Source: Dryas octopetala (taxonomy: Eukaryota; Streptophyta; Magnoliopsida; Rosales; Rosaceae). From it: 64,000 nt of DNA. Shown here one piece after another: positions 11,625-23,769 of this stretch. The notes below the pieces were generated by a model. It made no database searches, had not been told where the DNA came from, and worked only from the letters and a program-made list of their open reading frames with translations. Location of the stretch: assembly GCA_963921425.1 (NCBI GenBank), contig OY992839.1:16786910-16850909 (forward strand), written 5' to 3'. Numbering within the stretch: position 1 is the stretch's first letter; each line of letters starts with the position of its first letter. The position numbers and the translations under genes are program-made.

Positions 11625-12989
11625 AATTAAGCACATTTCATTTTCTTATCCTTCAAGCTAATCATAATCATTTATTTACAACCTCAATCTTAATTAATGC
11701 AAAACCATAGTTAAGGGTAAACGGCTAGAAGGGGTATAGCACCCCCAAACTTAGGGTTTGGGTATATAGTATGGGTAAACAAAGAAAAAGCTATAAGGCT
11801 CAAAAGGGTTAACTAGGGATAAAACACATAAGGGTTGGCTTTTTAGGCTATAGGTAAAACAAACATGGCCTAAAATCATCTTCTAAGATTCATGTAGTTA
11901 TAAACATGCTTTGCCTAGAATAAGAAAGAAGTTCTAGTTCATTGATTCAAAAATATATACATTTCAAGCATTTGATCAAAAACAATGAGATCATACAACG
12001 ACTTAAATAACGAGAAAAGAATAGAGTCATGTACAACACTCGCGAAATGAAGGACAAGGCTCAAAACTTCACATGGGTCACATAAGTCTACTCTAAGATG
12101 CATATGAATCACTAAATCAAGCAAATCACAACTCAAGTTCATGAAAATAAGGCCCAATCACATAGAATCATAAAATAGGTTATGGAACAATATTAGAAAA
12201 AGAAGAATACATATCATAGACACGATGCTAAACATGCTTCTCAAAAGTCATAAACAATCAATCAACTTGTTGGGGACTCAAAAAATAACCAAAACACACA
12301 AAAGACTCAAATCACTTTAAAAAAAATGTTGCAACAAGGTTCTAAAGATTCAATTCCATCATTAGGGTGGAATAAATTTTAGAAAATTGCATTTTGATGT
12401 GGGATTTGACTCCCTAAGTTTAAAAACAAAAGAAACAAAACCTTTTTTTTTTTTTTTTTTCAAAATTTAAAAACAAAAAACCTAATAAACAAGCTACGAC
12501 ACCATTGCTTTCCCCCCAAACTTAAATGATACATTGCCCTCAATGTATACAAATTAAATGCATGAATGCTCAAAATAAGCAATAGGGAAATTGCAACCAA
12601 ATAACACACAAATGAAATAAGATGGTCAAAGGAAGCAAGAATAGAGGAATTGTTTACTTGCGGATGCAAGTGGGACACTCCAAGTGTAGGCACGGCCTCC
12701 TTGGTCTATATTGATCTCTTGGATTCTTGAAAAAGCTTGGGTTGCCTCCCAATCAGCGCTTGATTTACTGTCTTTCAGCCTGACATTGCCATTCCTCTAC
12801 TTGCGTCTTCTCTTCCTCTTTCTCCCATTGTTGCTCTAGGCATCTACAAAAGCAAACACCAAATCAGTAGAGAATATGCTTGTAAAGTCACGACATTTAT
12901 TTAAACTAAAAACTAACCAAAAACAAATCTAACTAATATATCCTAATTCTAATGATTAATCAAATCAATTCATTGATATTAGACACCAT
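11625..12989 (-). mobile_element. Element 1 internal non-coding region, 5' part
   Basis: This continues element 1 after the chromovirus. It carries no gag or pol. In element sense it retains a leader, a polypyrimidine-AG immediately before the former gag start, a short relic of the gag-pro C-terminal basic tail ending TAG, then the conserved GGGAGGCAACCC hairpin (12735-12760). The whole gag-pro ORF present in the relative at 48129-50264 is missing. The homologous region of element 2 is 24531-25975. Confidence 0.82.
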
Positions 12990-13007
12990 TCCCCGGCAAC
13001 GGCGCCA
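12990..13007 (-). promoter_or_regulatory. Primer binding site, tRNA-Asp (element 1)
   Basis: The complement reads TGGCGCCGTTGCCGGGGA, an exact complement of the 3' end of plant tRNA-Asp(GTC) including CCA. It lies next to the 5' LTR at 13014. Athila-type elements are known to use this primer. Confidence 0.9.
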
Positions 13008-13013
13008 AAAACT

Positions 13014-15420
13014 TGTTGAATGTTTTCTTAGAACAAAATAAACAATTATCTCATTCTAAGTTTACTCGCAAGTGCACGAATCGCATCAGTAGCAAAGCGT
13101 ACAAGCACGAGGTCGATCCCACAGGGAATGGTTAATAAACAACAAATCAATGCAATTAATCACTAGAATAACTAAATGGGGGGTTTTGGAAAGATGGAAC
13201 ACACGCACACATCACCACACGCACACACACTTTATTCTATCTTGCAATGTTAAGTTTTCGGTTTCAAATCAGATAAGCATGCAATAACCATCCAAGGCTA
13301 ATGACAGTTAATTTGAACACAACATATTAAAGTTTGACAGCTAAAAAGGTTTGGCTAGTTACTTTCTCGCCATTGTTCTCCTAATGCATACACTAAGAGC
13401 TTCTTGGGCCTTCCTTAGCCAGTTAACCTACATGTTCCCTAGTTCAAGCTAAGGCAGCTGTTACCCATGCAGGAGTCATTAAGTTTTATGAGAACGTCAA
13501 ACATGCACAACATATAAGCTTTGACTATTTCCTTATAGAGGTCGCCCAACCCCACTACCAAGAATAATCCCTTATTCCCTTGTTACTTGTGGTTTAGTGT
13601 CTTTGACTATTTCACAGCTAAACCTAACAGATAAACTAGATGCAATTACCATAAGGTGGCCAGTCAAAGGATGCAAACAACTAGTGACGGGGGTTTTAAT
13701 AGATAGTGGAAATTTAATATGTGCAAACATCAAACTAACAGACCAAGAGACGGATAAACGATTTGTTAGAACATGCAAATCCATTAATCAACCTACAACT
13801 AACATGCAAGATAGAATAAATAAACCTACATAATTAAAATAGAAAAGAAAATCAGAATAATATAAATAAATTCCCAATCCATGTTGGAAAGCAAACTAAT
13901 TAAACAAAACAATTAAAAACTAGAATCAAACAAAAGAAATAAGAATTCCAAAACAAAAATAAAAGAACATCCCTAGAGAGTGGCAGCAGCGGCGGCACAA
14001 GGTGGCAGCGGCGGCACAAGGTGGCAGCGACGGCACAAGGTGGCAGCAGCGGCGGCGCAAGATGGCACTCCTCCTTCCTCCTAGGGTTCAGCACAAAAAT
14101 AAAGAGAAGAGGTAGAGGGCTGGTGGCTGTGGCTTGAAAGGAATAGAAAAGAAAGAAAGGAGGCTAGGGTATTGGCGGCTACAAGAGAGAGAGAAAACAA
14201 CTAGGGTTTCTGAAATTTCAGAGAGAGCCCCCCCTCTTTGAGCTATAGAGATGTATTTATAGAGGAGAGTGGGGCTGAGATTTCTCTTTCTCTTCAATGT
14301 GGGATAAGTGCATTCCTTGCACACCAAGACTTATAATTTTCGGCCAAACATGGGCCTTGGGCTGATTTGGGCTCTTTTTGGGCGTAACTCCGTTTTCAGC
14401 TCGCGGAACTGCTGCGCTACCTCCACTAAAATGACCATATCTTGAGCTAGAAAACTCGGAATTGAAATCCGTAAAATTCCCTGCGAAGCTAACATCCGTA
14501 TCTTTCCAACCATATATGGCATGCTACCTGATTCGTTCTGGAGAATTACAGAATTGCTGTCGAAATTGGTGCTCTATTTTCCAGGGTTTTGACTTCTTTT
14601 TCAGCTAGGATTTCTTGGGCTTTCTCTTTGTAGGCGTGATGGGCTAGGGTTTCCTTGGGCTTTGGCATGTGGGCTGCATGACTTGGGCTCTAGAGTTGGC
14701 GCATGGCTTGCATGGCATGCGCATGCATGCATGGGCTGCCACCTCACCATTCTTGTGGATTTCGACTTCACCTAGGCCCAAAGCCCAATTGACTTCATGA
14801 CATGATATGGTTGACCCTTGACCATTGACTTTGAATTCCAATTTTACCCCTCTCTCCCTCTTGGATTCGAATTCATTTCTTTCCTCCATTTGATTCCATG
14901 GATGTCCACCACCTTCTAGAAGCTTCTGGAACCTTGACTTGATTGAGTTGACTTTGACCAACCTTTCCTAGTCCAACTAGGATTTCTTGTAAATGAAAGA
15001 TTCCTTATCCATTTTGACTTCTCGTAATGACCATATTGCCCCTGAAGTCTCCTAGTGTCATTAGGACTCCTTTCCCTAGTAGGGTTAGGTTTCCTAGTTC
15101 AACCAGGAATTCCTGTTCCAATAAGGATTTCTCATTTCTGGCTCGACAATGATGGTTCTGGACTTGATGTTTCCTAGTGTGACTAGGAATCCTCATTTGA
15201 CTAGGAATTTAGCTCTTTTCCTAGTTTGACCAGGAATTGACCCATTTTCCTAGTTTGACCAGGAAATGTCCCAAAACGGCTCCATTTGCTCCAATTTCCT
15301 ATTTATGCTTCATTCGACCTAAAACCACAAAAACAAGACAACAGACACAAAAAGATCGAGTTCTAACACTCTAGGTTAGGGAGTTAGTATCATAAAATAG
15401 CGTAAAATGAACACTCATCA
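13014..15420 (-). repeat. 5' LTR of ORF-less element 1
   Basis: This is a 2407-bp minus-strand LTR, reading TGATGAGTG from 15420 and ending TTCAACA at 13014. It includes a minus-strand TATAAATA (14254-14261), a GGC-rich minisatellite (13980-14061), a 140-bp module shared with other LTR types (about 14380-14525), CATGCATG motifs and the dyad array near 15010-15290. Flanking base 15421 enters a CACTA transposon; the partner target duplication lies outside the window. Confidence 0.9.
13980..14061 (-). repeat. GGC-rich minisatellite in LTR
   Basis: Four imperfect units of about 19-22 bp of the type GTGGCAGCRGCGGCACAAG. Related four-unit arrays with different unit composition lie at 22227-22314 and 26966-27053. 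In LTR sense it lies in the transcribed leader downstream of the TATA box. Confidence 0.75.
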
Positions 15421-16952
15421 GTCACTAATATTGGGGAGCTTTATTGAAATTTTTTTGCCATATTATATCAAACATAAGTCACATGACACATTGGGTCAAG
15501 AAGATTCTTATTCTATTTTAGTGAATACAACGACCTAATCCATTACATGTTTCCTTTGGTTGAGTAAAACTTACTTTACCTTTCTTTCTCTTTGTCTTTT
15601 TATTTTTTAATTTTTTTTATGTAGTTGATTTATACAGTTGAGTGTGGATGTTGGTTTATGTAGTTCTGTACATCTTTCTGCCTTCCAAGTAACTCCAAAT
15701 TTGCAATTAGTATGAAGTTAACTTTCTATTGATACATTTTTTAGTGCAAGTATGGCAGTTGATTCAAAAGAAAAAAAAGAGACCTTTAATTAGTCAATAT
15801 TGCTACTTTAAACATGTTTGCGGGTTGCATCTCCTGTTATCATACGCAAGTTCTAATAAGAATTCATAATCCATGGCAAAGTGGAGGTGTTTTGCTCTCT
15901 AATATGCAAATTCACAAGTTAAGGCCATAATTTGAATTGCAATAACCAAAGGCACTGCCTTTCCTATGAATCAATTAAAAAAAGCCTTGTTATGAATTCA
16001 TCACATTAGTTGGGTTTGGAACTGCCCTGCCTTGGAACTGCTTTTCTTGTCAACTTGTGTGGTTTGAGTATAGGTTTGAGCTTGCATGTGTTGACTACCA
16101 ATATGTAAATATTAATGCATTGTTTTTTAATGTTTTTAGGGGAGTAACCCGAAGTACAAGCGATTGAGATAGATTAATTATTTTGTACATGTTGGCAGTG
16201 TTTAGGATATAGAGATGGATTTTTTGATGGTGCTTATGGAAATCGAATAGTGATTTTGGGGTATACATGGATTGATGAGGGCTATCCATATTTTTAGATG
16301 GATTTGTAATCTCTTTTTGTTAACTTGATTACTCTTGAGTTTTGATGTTGGATTAATTTATATGAATGGAAGAATTGAAGTTGGATTACTTTAGAAGCTT
16401 ACTAATTGTTGCATGGATCTATGTCAATCAATTTCTATCCATATCAGAAGCTTACTTTGGATTACATATCAGATTATGAAAAAAAGCGACGATAAGGAAT
16501 AGAGTTTCAACATCATTTAAAAAACAAAAAACCGATATTTAAAACATACTTTTATATCAGATTTTAAATACAAAAACGATATGTTATATATCTTTTTATA
16601 TTAAATTTTAATTATAAAAACTATATGTTATATATCTTTTTATATCAGATCTTCATTACCAAAGAGATATTGAATACATTGTTTATATCTGTTTGAAAAA
16701 AAATAACAATATCATAAGTATCTTATATATCAGAATGCAGTTTTTAAGATATCAGAAATGGTTAATATCCGATAACGATTGTTGTATATGATATCTGATT
16801 ATCAAACAAATAGGATATCTAATTTAGTATAGACATCAGTGGATAACCGATATCTAATATGGGAGAATAGATATCACCACTCAATATATCGGTATGCAAC
16901 CTAAATAGATATCGGTTTTTCACTGATATATATTAAGGCTTTTCTTGTAGTG
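15421..16952 (-). mobile_element. CACTA (En/Spm) DNA transposon, partial
   Basis: The right boundary is a terminal inverted repeat ending CTTGTAGTG at 16952; its complement starts CACTACAAGAAAAGCC, the well-known plant CACTA terminus. The last 450 bp are AT-rich with many repeated ATATCAGAT/GATATCGG-like motifs in both orientations, as expected of subterminal repeats. No transposase ORF is visible. The left side is interrupted by element 1 at 15420, so the other terminus should lie left of the window. Strand is arbitrary. The first kilobase (15421-16440) is assigned only by continuity. Confidence 0.7.
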
Positions 16953-18040
16953 TAAGTGGCAGCTTTTTATCCCTTTGTGCAACTTCCAAAAGCAAGGCAA
17001 TCAGTCAATCATGAAGAAGGCAGCTCAAACTCCAAGCTCATCAACCCATGGCACCGATTCATACCAAGCACAACAGATTCTTCAATGTATGATCATGAAA
17101 TGCAGATTTAGATTCTTTAAAAATCAACCTTCTCAAGCAAGATACATGAAAAGGCTAATGGAGAATCCTAGATCTAAAATTTAAATGATAGTGTTTATGA
17201 ATTTGTGAAAAGCTTTAGAACACACTCAAACACATTCAGATTTTAGAGAGTGAAAAACAAGTTAAGAAAATTATTTTAGTTTGTGAAAATCAAAAGCATT
17301 TTCTTACTTCAAAAGATGAGCACACACCCAAAACCCCAAGCACTCACGCAACAAGAATGCCTAAGATAAAATAACGTCACAGCTGCAAAACCCAAATAAA
17401 AAACACCCATATACCCACGACGCATACACCCTCTGTCTACCCGTGCCACATGGAAGCTAAACAATGGCTGTCCACAAGAGACAAATTGAAGGCATATTCT
17501 TTTTGTCCTAAAAAGGAATCCTAATATAGCTGTAGATAAGAATGTGGAGCTGTAAATCAATAGTTTCCTCATTTTGCAAAATTCATAAAAGAGGAAGAAG
17601 ATGAATAGTGGTGAGGTGTGTGTGAGTGCATGAAGACTAGCTTAAAGATAAACCATGACTTGTACAAATTGATTCAGTGAAAAACCAGTTCATGTGTTGT
17701 GCACATGCTTGTTTAAAAAAAGATACATGAACTTTAATTCAAATGGGCTACTGAAATGTCAACAATTATTCAAGTGATAAAACTGCATGTGCAGTTCACG
17801 TATAAAGAAAATTGTCCTTATAATTCGTGAGTGACTAGTCAAACAGACACAAAACAGTTTTTCGTGAAATGCATGAAGTGCATTATACCTTAGAGTCTTT
17901 TGCATTGCAACTTTATTCTTAATTTCTTCAACACAAGTGATCTTAACCCTAATTCTAGCCTTGAGCTTGTGAGTGAATAATTAAAAAATAAATACAATGA
18001 TTTTGATATGGAAAAGCCAATTCAGAATCCTAGAAACTAA
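16953..18040. other. Unassigned sequence, no gene recognised
   Basis: AT-rich DNA between the CACTA end and the satellite. ORFs of 69 aa (16975-17184, plus) and 87 aa (17309-17572, minus) have no recognisable domain or codon signature. I see no LTR ends, tRNA or TIR. It may be ancestral flanking DNA or an old element. Confidence 0.4.
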
Positions 18041-19548
18041 CAAATAGGCATAGAACGCTAAACCTAATATGTGAGAGTGCTTCCCCATGTCTTTCTTGCC
18101 AACCGGGAACGTTTTAGTGCAATTTGGAGAAAATTAGACCAAGTATGCACTGAAATGACATTTTTGTGTGTTCTTAACACCATATGTGGTTCAATAGGTC
18201 TACAACGCTAATCCTAACATGAGAAAGTGTTTCCCCTTTTCTTTCTTGTCAAATGGGCATGTTTTGGAGCAATTAAAACGAAATTGGACCAAGTATGCAC
18301 CGAAATGACGTTTTCGTGCGTTCTTAACACCATATGTGATTCAATAGGTCTAGAACGCTAATCCTAACATGAGAAAGTGCTTCTCCTTTTCTTTCTTGTC
18401 AAATGGGCATGTTTTGGAGCAATTAGAAAAAAATTGGACCAAGTATGCACCGAAATGACGTTTTCGTGCGTTCTTAACACCAAATAAGGTTCAATAAGTC
18501 TAGAACGCTAATCCTAACATGAGAAAGTGCTTCCCTATTTCTTTCTTGCCAAATGGGCATGTTTTGGAGCAATAGGAATGAAATTCGACCAATTATCCAC
18601 CAAAATGACTTTTTCGTGCGTTCTTAACACCAAATGTGGTTCAATCGGTCTAGAACGGTAATCCTAATATGAGAAAGTGTTTCCCCATATCTTTCTTGCC
18701 AAATGGGCACGTTTTGGAGTAATTAGGAAGAAATTAGACCAAGTATATACCAAAAAACACCAAATGTGGTTCAATTGGTCTAGAACTTTAATTCTAATAC
18801 GAGAAAGTGCTTCCCCATGTCTTTCTTTCCAACCGGGAACGTTTTAGTGCAATTTGGAGAAAATTAGACCAAGTATGCACCGAAATGACATTTTCATGTG
18901 TTTTTAACACCATATGTGGTTCAATAGGTCTAGAACGCTAATCCTAACACGAGAAAGTGCTTCCCCTTTTCTTTCTTATCAAATGAGCATGTTTTAGAGC
19001 AATTAGAACGAAATTGGACCAAGTATGCACTGAAATGACGTTTTCGTGCGTTCTTAACACCATCTGTGGTTCAATAGGTCTATTACAAAAATCCTAACAT
19101 GAAAAAGTGTTTTCCCATGTCTTTCTTGCCAAATGGGCACATTTCGGTTCAATTAAGAAGAAATTGGACCAAGTATGCACTGAAATGATGTTTTCGTGCA
19201 TTCTTAACACCAAATGTGGTTCAATACGTATAGAACGCTAATCTTAAAATGAGAAAGTGCCTCCCCATGTCTCTCTTGCCAACCGGGAACGTTTTGATGC
19301 AATTTGGACGAAATTGGACCAAGTATGTACCAAAATGACGTTTTCGGATGCTCTTAACACCAAATGTGTTTCAACAGGTTTTGAACGCCAATCCTAACAA
19401 GAGAAAGTGCATCCCCATTGCTTTCTTGCCAAATGGGCATGTTTTGGAGCAATTAGAACGAAATTGAAGCAAGTATGCACCGAAATGACGTTTTCATGCG
19501 TTCTTAGCACCAAATGTGCTTCAATAGGTATAGAACGCTAATCCTAAC
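18041..19548 (+). repeat. 150-bp satellite array, block 1
   Basis: About ten tandem monomers. The recurring landmark TCAATAGGTC (variants allowed) is at 18191, 18341, 18491, 18641, 18771, 18921, 19071, 19221, 19371 and 19521, giving a 150-bp period with one 130-bp monomer that lacks 20 bp. Conserved stretches include GACGTTTTCGTGCGTTCTTA and GAGAAAGTGCTTCCCC. All copies share one orientation. There is no coding potential. The array is broken at 19548 by an LTR insertion. Confidence 0.93.
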
Positions 19549-21260
19549 TGATGAGTGTGCATTTTGCATCACTTTATGATACTAATTCCTTAACCTAGAG
19601 TGTTAGAACTCGCTATTTTGTGTTTCTTGTCTTGTTTTTGTGTTTTCAGGTCAAATGAAGCAGAAATGAGAAAAAGAAGCAAATGGAGCCATTTTGGGAC
19701 ATTTCCTGGTCAAACCAGGAAAACGAGTGAAATCCTGGTCAAACCAGGAAAAGTGCAGAAATCCTAGTCAAATGAGGATTCCTAGTCACACTAGGAAACA
19801 TCAAGTCCAGAACCATCATTGCGGAGCCAGAAATGTGAAATCCTGGTTGAACTAGGAAACCTAACCCAACTAGGGAAAGGAGTCCTAGTGACACTAGGAG
19901 ACCCCAGGGGCAATATGGTCATTACGAGAAGTCGAAATGGATAAGGAATCTCTCATTTTCAAGAAATCCTAGTTGTACCAGGAAATGTTTTTCAAGGTTC
20001 CAGAAGCTTCCAGAAGGTGGTGGACATCCATGGAAATGAATGGAGGGAAGAAATGAATTTGAATTCAAATGGAAATGAGGGGCAAAATGGGAAGTCAAAA
20101 GTGGAGGGCCCATGGGCCCTAGGGATGCCGAACCAAGTGGGCCATGCATGCACATGCATGGGCCCAAACCCTAGCAGCCCAAAAGCCACACGCAAGGGGG
20201 TAGACTGCAGCCATGCATGCGCATGCATGCCATGCAAACCCTAGCAAGACAAGGGGCCATGCGCAAGCCCAAGGTGACAAGCCCAAGATGGAAGCCCATG
20301 GAGTGAAACCCTAGCCCATCTTGTGGAAGCAACTGAAGCCCAACATGCAAGCCCAAAGCCCAAGACTACCAGCCCATGCGCCAAGGAGGGAGCCTAGCTA
20401 GGCTAGGCGTGAGCCACTTAAGCCCAAAGGGAGCAGCCCATGCCGCAAGCCCAAGGTGCAGCCAGCCCTAGCTGATGCCGCAAGGAACTAGGAAAGCAAA
20501 CCCTAGCAGCCGCAAGTTCCTCTTCCTTGCCTCTCAAGGAAGGTTCCTCTATATAAATCCCTCTCATTCAGACTTTTGGAGGACACTTTTTCTTCTCCTA
20601 CTCCAGCCGAAATCTCCCTCTCCCCCTCCTAGTTTTATTTTTCTGTTTTAGGGTTTTAGCTTTCAACTTTTATTCCTCTTGTAAGGTGAGCCGAATTCAG
20701 AGAGAGACTTAGAGAGAGAAGTGGCGTGGCTGCAAGGAGGGACACCCCTAAGTCGCAAGCCCTAGCTCACCATAGCCGTGAGCCAATTGCTTGTGCAAGG
20801 TGCCTTCCCTTCCTTGTCTTGCCGCAGCCCCCTTCCCCTTGCTTCTTTTGATTTTTCTTCTAGTTTCAGATTTAATGTTGAATATTGGTCTCTGAATTTA
20901 TTTAATTTAAGTTGCTGAATTTAATTAGTTTATAGCTTTGGTTTTATTTAATGCATGTTTCAGATTTTAATTAGTTTACAATTGTCAATCTAGTTTAGTT
21001 GTGTTTCTGATTTTTATTAGTGCATGCATTTAATCTTGTGTACTTTACGTTTCTGATTTCATTTAATTCATGCACTTTAAATTAGTTGTTTAGTTTATGT
21101 TTCTAAGTTTGTTTAATTTGCGTTTCTGATTTCCTTTTGCAAGCATGAATTGGGATTTTATTTATTGGTTGTTGTTTTGTTTCTTTTATTTGTTTTATTT
21201 AATTATGTAGGTTATTTATTCTATCTTGCATGTTAGTTGTAGGTCGATTAATGGATTCGT
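19549..21260 (+). mobile_element. Solo LTR (type A), left part
   Basis: Starts TGATGAGTGTGCATTTTGCA directly after the target duplication CTAAC (19544-19548) in the satellite. It is interrupted at 21260 by element 2 and resumes at 28501. It carries TATAAAT at 20552-20558, the dyad array (19704-19980) and repeated CATGCATG. No PBS, PPT or internal region follows, so this is a solo LTR left by LTR-LTR recombination. Confidence 0.9.
20552..20558 (+). promoter_or_regulatory. TATA box of type A LTR
   Basis: TATAAAT about 1 kb into the LTR, followed by a CT-rich leader. Comparable TATAAATA is at 30316-30323 in another type A LTR. Confidence 0.55.
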
Positions 21261-23756
21261 TGTTGAATGTTTTCTTAGAACAAAATAAAAACATATCTCA
21301 TTCTAAGTTTACTCGCAAGTGCACGAATCGCATTAGTAGCAAAGCGTACAAGCACGAGGTCGATCCCACAGGGAATGGTTAATACACAACAAATCAATTT
21401 AATTAATCAAGAGAATAACTAAATGGGGGGTTTTAAGAGATGAAAACACACGCACACATCACCACACGCACACACACTTTATTCTATCTTGCAATGTTAA
21501 GTTTTCAGTTTCAAATCAGATAAGCATGCAATAACCATCCAAGGCTAATGACAGTTAATTTGAACACAACATATTAAAGTTTGACAGCTAAAAAGGTTTG
21601 GCTAGTTACTTTCTCGCCATTGTTCTCCTAATGCATAAACTAAGAGCTTCTTGGGCCTTCCTTAGCCAGTTAACCTACATGTTCCCTAGTTCAAGCTAAG
21701 GCAGCTGTTACCCATGCAGGAGTCATTAAGTTTTATGAGAACGTCAAACATGCACAACATATAAGCTTTGACTATTTCCTTATAGAGGTCGCCCAACCCC
21801 ACTACCAAGAATAATCCCTTATTCCCTTGTTACTTGTGGTTTAGTGTCTTTGACTATTTCACAGCTAAACCTAACAAATAAACTAGATGCAATTACCCTA
21901 AGGTGGCCAGTCAAAGGATGCAAACAACTAGTGACGGGGGTTTTAATAGATAGTGGAAATTTAATATGTGCAAACATCAAACTAACAGACCAAGAGACGG
22001 ATAAACGATTTGTTAAAGCATGCAAATCCAATAATCAACCTACAACTAACATGCAAGATAGAATAAATAAACCTACATAATTAAAATAGAAAAGAAAATC
22101 AGAATAATATAAATAAATTCCCAATCCATGTTGGAAAGCAAACTAATTAAACAAAACAATTAAAAACTAGAATCAAACAAAAGAAATAAGAATTCCAAAA
22201 CAAAAATAAAAGAACATCCCTAGAGAGTGGCAGCAGCGGCGGCAAGAGGTGGCAGCGGCGGCAGCACAAGGTGGCAGCAGCGACGGCACAAGGTGGCAGC
22301 AGCGGCGGCGCAAGATGGCACTCCTCCTTCCTCCTAGGGTTCGGCACAAAAATAAAGAGAAGAGGTAGAGGGCTGGTGGCTGTGGCTTGAAAGGAAAATA
22401 AATAATGGGGGCTGCTAGAGTTCCTAGGGTGCGTGAGAAAAGAAAGAGAGAGAATGGAGGCTAGGGTGTGCGGCAAGAAGAGAGAGAGACTAGGCTAGGG
22501 TTTCTGAAATTTCAGAGAGAGCTCCCTCTCCTTGAGTTATAAAGATATATTTATAGAGGAGAGTGGGGCTGAGATTTCTCTTTCTCTTCAATGTGGGATA
22601 AGTGCATTCCTTGCACACCAAGACTTATAATTTTCGGCCAAACATGGGCCTTGGGCTGATTTGGGCTCTTTTTGGGCGTAACTCCCTTTTCAGCTCGCGG
22701 AACTGCTGCGCTACCTCCACTAAAATGACCATATCTTAAGCTAGAAAACTCGGAATCGAAATCCGTAAAATTCCCTGCGAAGCTAACATCCGTATCTTTC
22801 CAACCATATATGGCATGCTACCTGATTCGTTCTGGAGAATTACAGAATTGCTGTCGAAATTGGTGCTCTATTTTCCAGGGTTTTGACTTCTTTTTCAGCT
22901 AGGATTCCTTGGGCTTTCTCTTTGTAGGCGTGATGGGCTAGGGTTTCAATTAAAAGAATATGGGCTGGCTGCAACAAGCAAGTGGCGTGATGGGCTTTAG
23001 GAATGCATGGCTTGCGCATGGCTGTATGACTTGGGCTGAATGGGCTGCAAGCATGCAAATAATGTGTTGGGCTGCCACCTCACCATTCTTGTGGATTTCG
23101 ACTTCACCTAGGCCCAAAGCCCAATTGACTTCATGACATGATATGGTTGACCCTTGACCATTTACTTTGACTTCCAATTTTACCCCTCTCTCCTTCTTGG
23201 ATTCGAATTCATTTCTTCGCTCCATTTGATTCCATGGATGTCCACCACCTTCTAGAAGCTTTTGGAACCTTGACTTGATTGAGTTGACTTTGACCAACCT
23301 TTCCTAGTCCAACTAGGATTTCTTGTAAATGAAAGATTCCTTATCCATTTTGACTTCTCGTAATGACCATATTGCCCCTGGAGTCTCCTAGTGTCATTAG
23401 GACTCCTTTCCCTAGTAGGGTTAGGTTTCCTAGTTCAACCAGGAATTCCTGTTCCAATCAGGATTTCTCATTTCTGGCTCGACAATGATGGTTCTGGACT
23501 TGATGTTTCCTAGTGTGACTAGGAATCCTCATTTGACTAGGATTTTAGCTCTTTTCCTAGTTTGACCAGGAATTGACCCATTTTCCTAGTTTGACCAGGA
23601 AATGTCCCAAAACGGCTCCATTTGCTCCTATTTCTTATTTATGCTTCATTCGACCTAAAAACACAAAAACAAGACAACAGACACAAAAAGATCGAGTTCT
23701 AACACTCTAGGTTAGGGAGTTAGTATCATAAAATAGCGTAAAATGAACACTCATCA
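21261..23756 (-). repeat. 3' LTR of element 2
   Basis: 2496 bp, reading TGATGAGTGTTC from 23756 and ending TTCAACA at 21261. Followed in element order by the TTCGT duplication. Minus-strand TATAAATA at 22548-22555. Confidence 0.92.
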
Positions 23757-23769
23757 CACCCCCAAACTT
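23757..23769 (-). promoter_or_regulatory. Polypurine tract of element 2
   Basis: The complement AAGTTTGGGGGTG abuts the 3' LTR start, as in all related elements of the window. Confidence 0.85.

Noticed and set aside
12990..13007. tRNA-Asp gene
   Set aside because: Only the 18-base complement of the tRNA 3' end is present; it is a retrotransposon primer binding site.
13572..13833. Repeated 70-78 aa ORF pairs (also 21819, 26558, 28482, 47138, 54259)
   Set aside because: Both strands are open over the same conserved LTR segment; conservation follows the DNA repeat, and no domain is recognised.
19704..19980. Regular short repeats as a CRISPR-like array
   Set aside because: Units are short inverted repeats inside plant LTRs with irregular spacing and no constant repeat-spacer pattern; plants lack CRISPR.
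20017..20356. Overlapping 60-100 aa ORFs on both strands (also near 29714-30320, 45904-46377 and 63430-63919)
   Set aside because: They recur with every type A LTR, lie in GC-rich CATGCATG sequence and are open in several frames at once.
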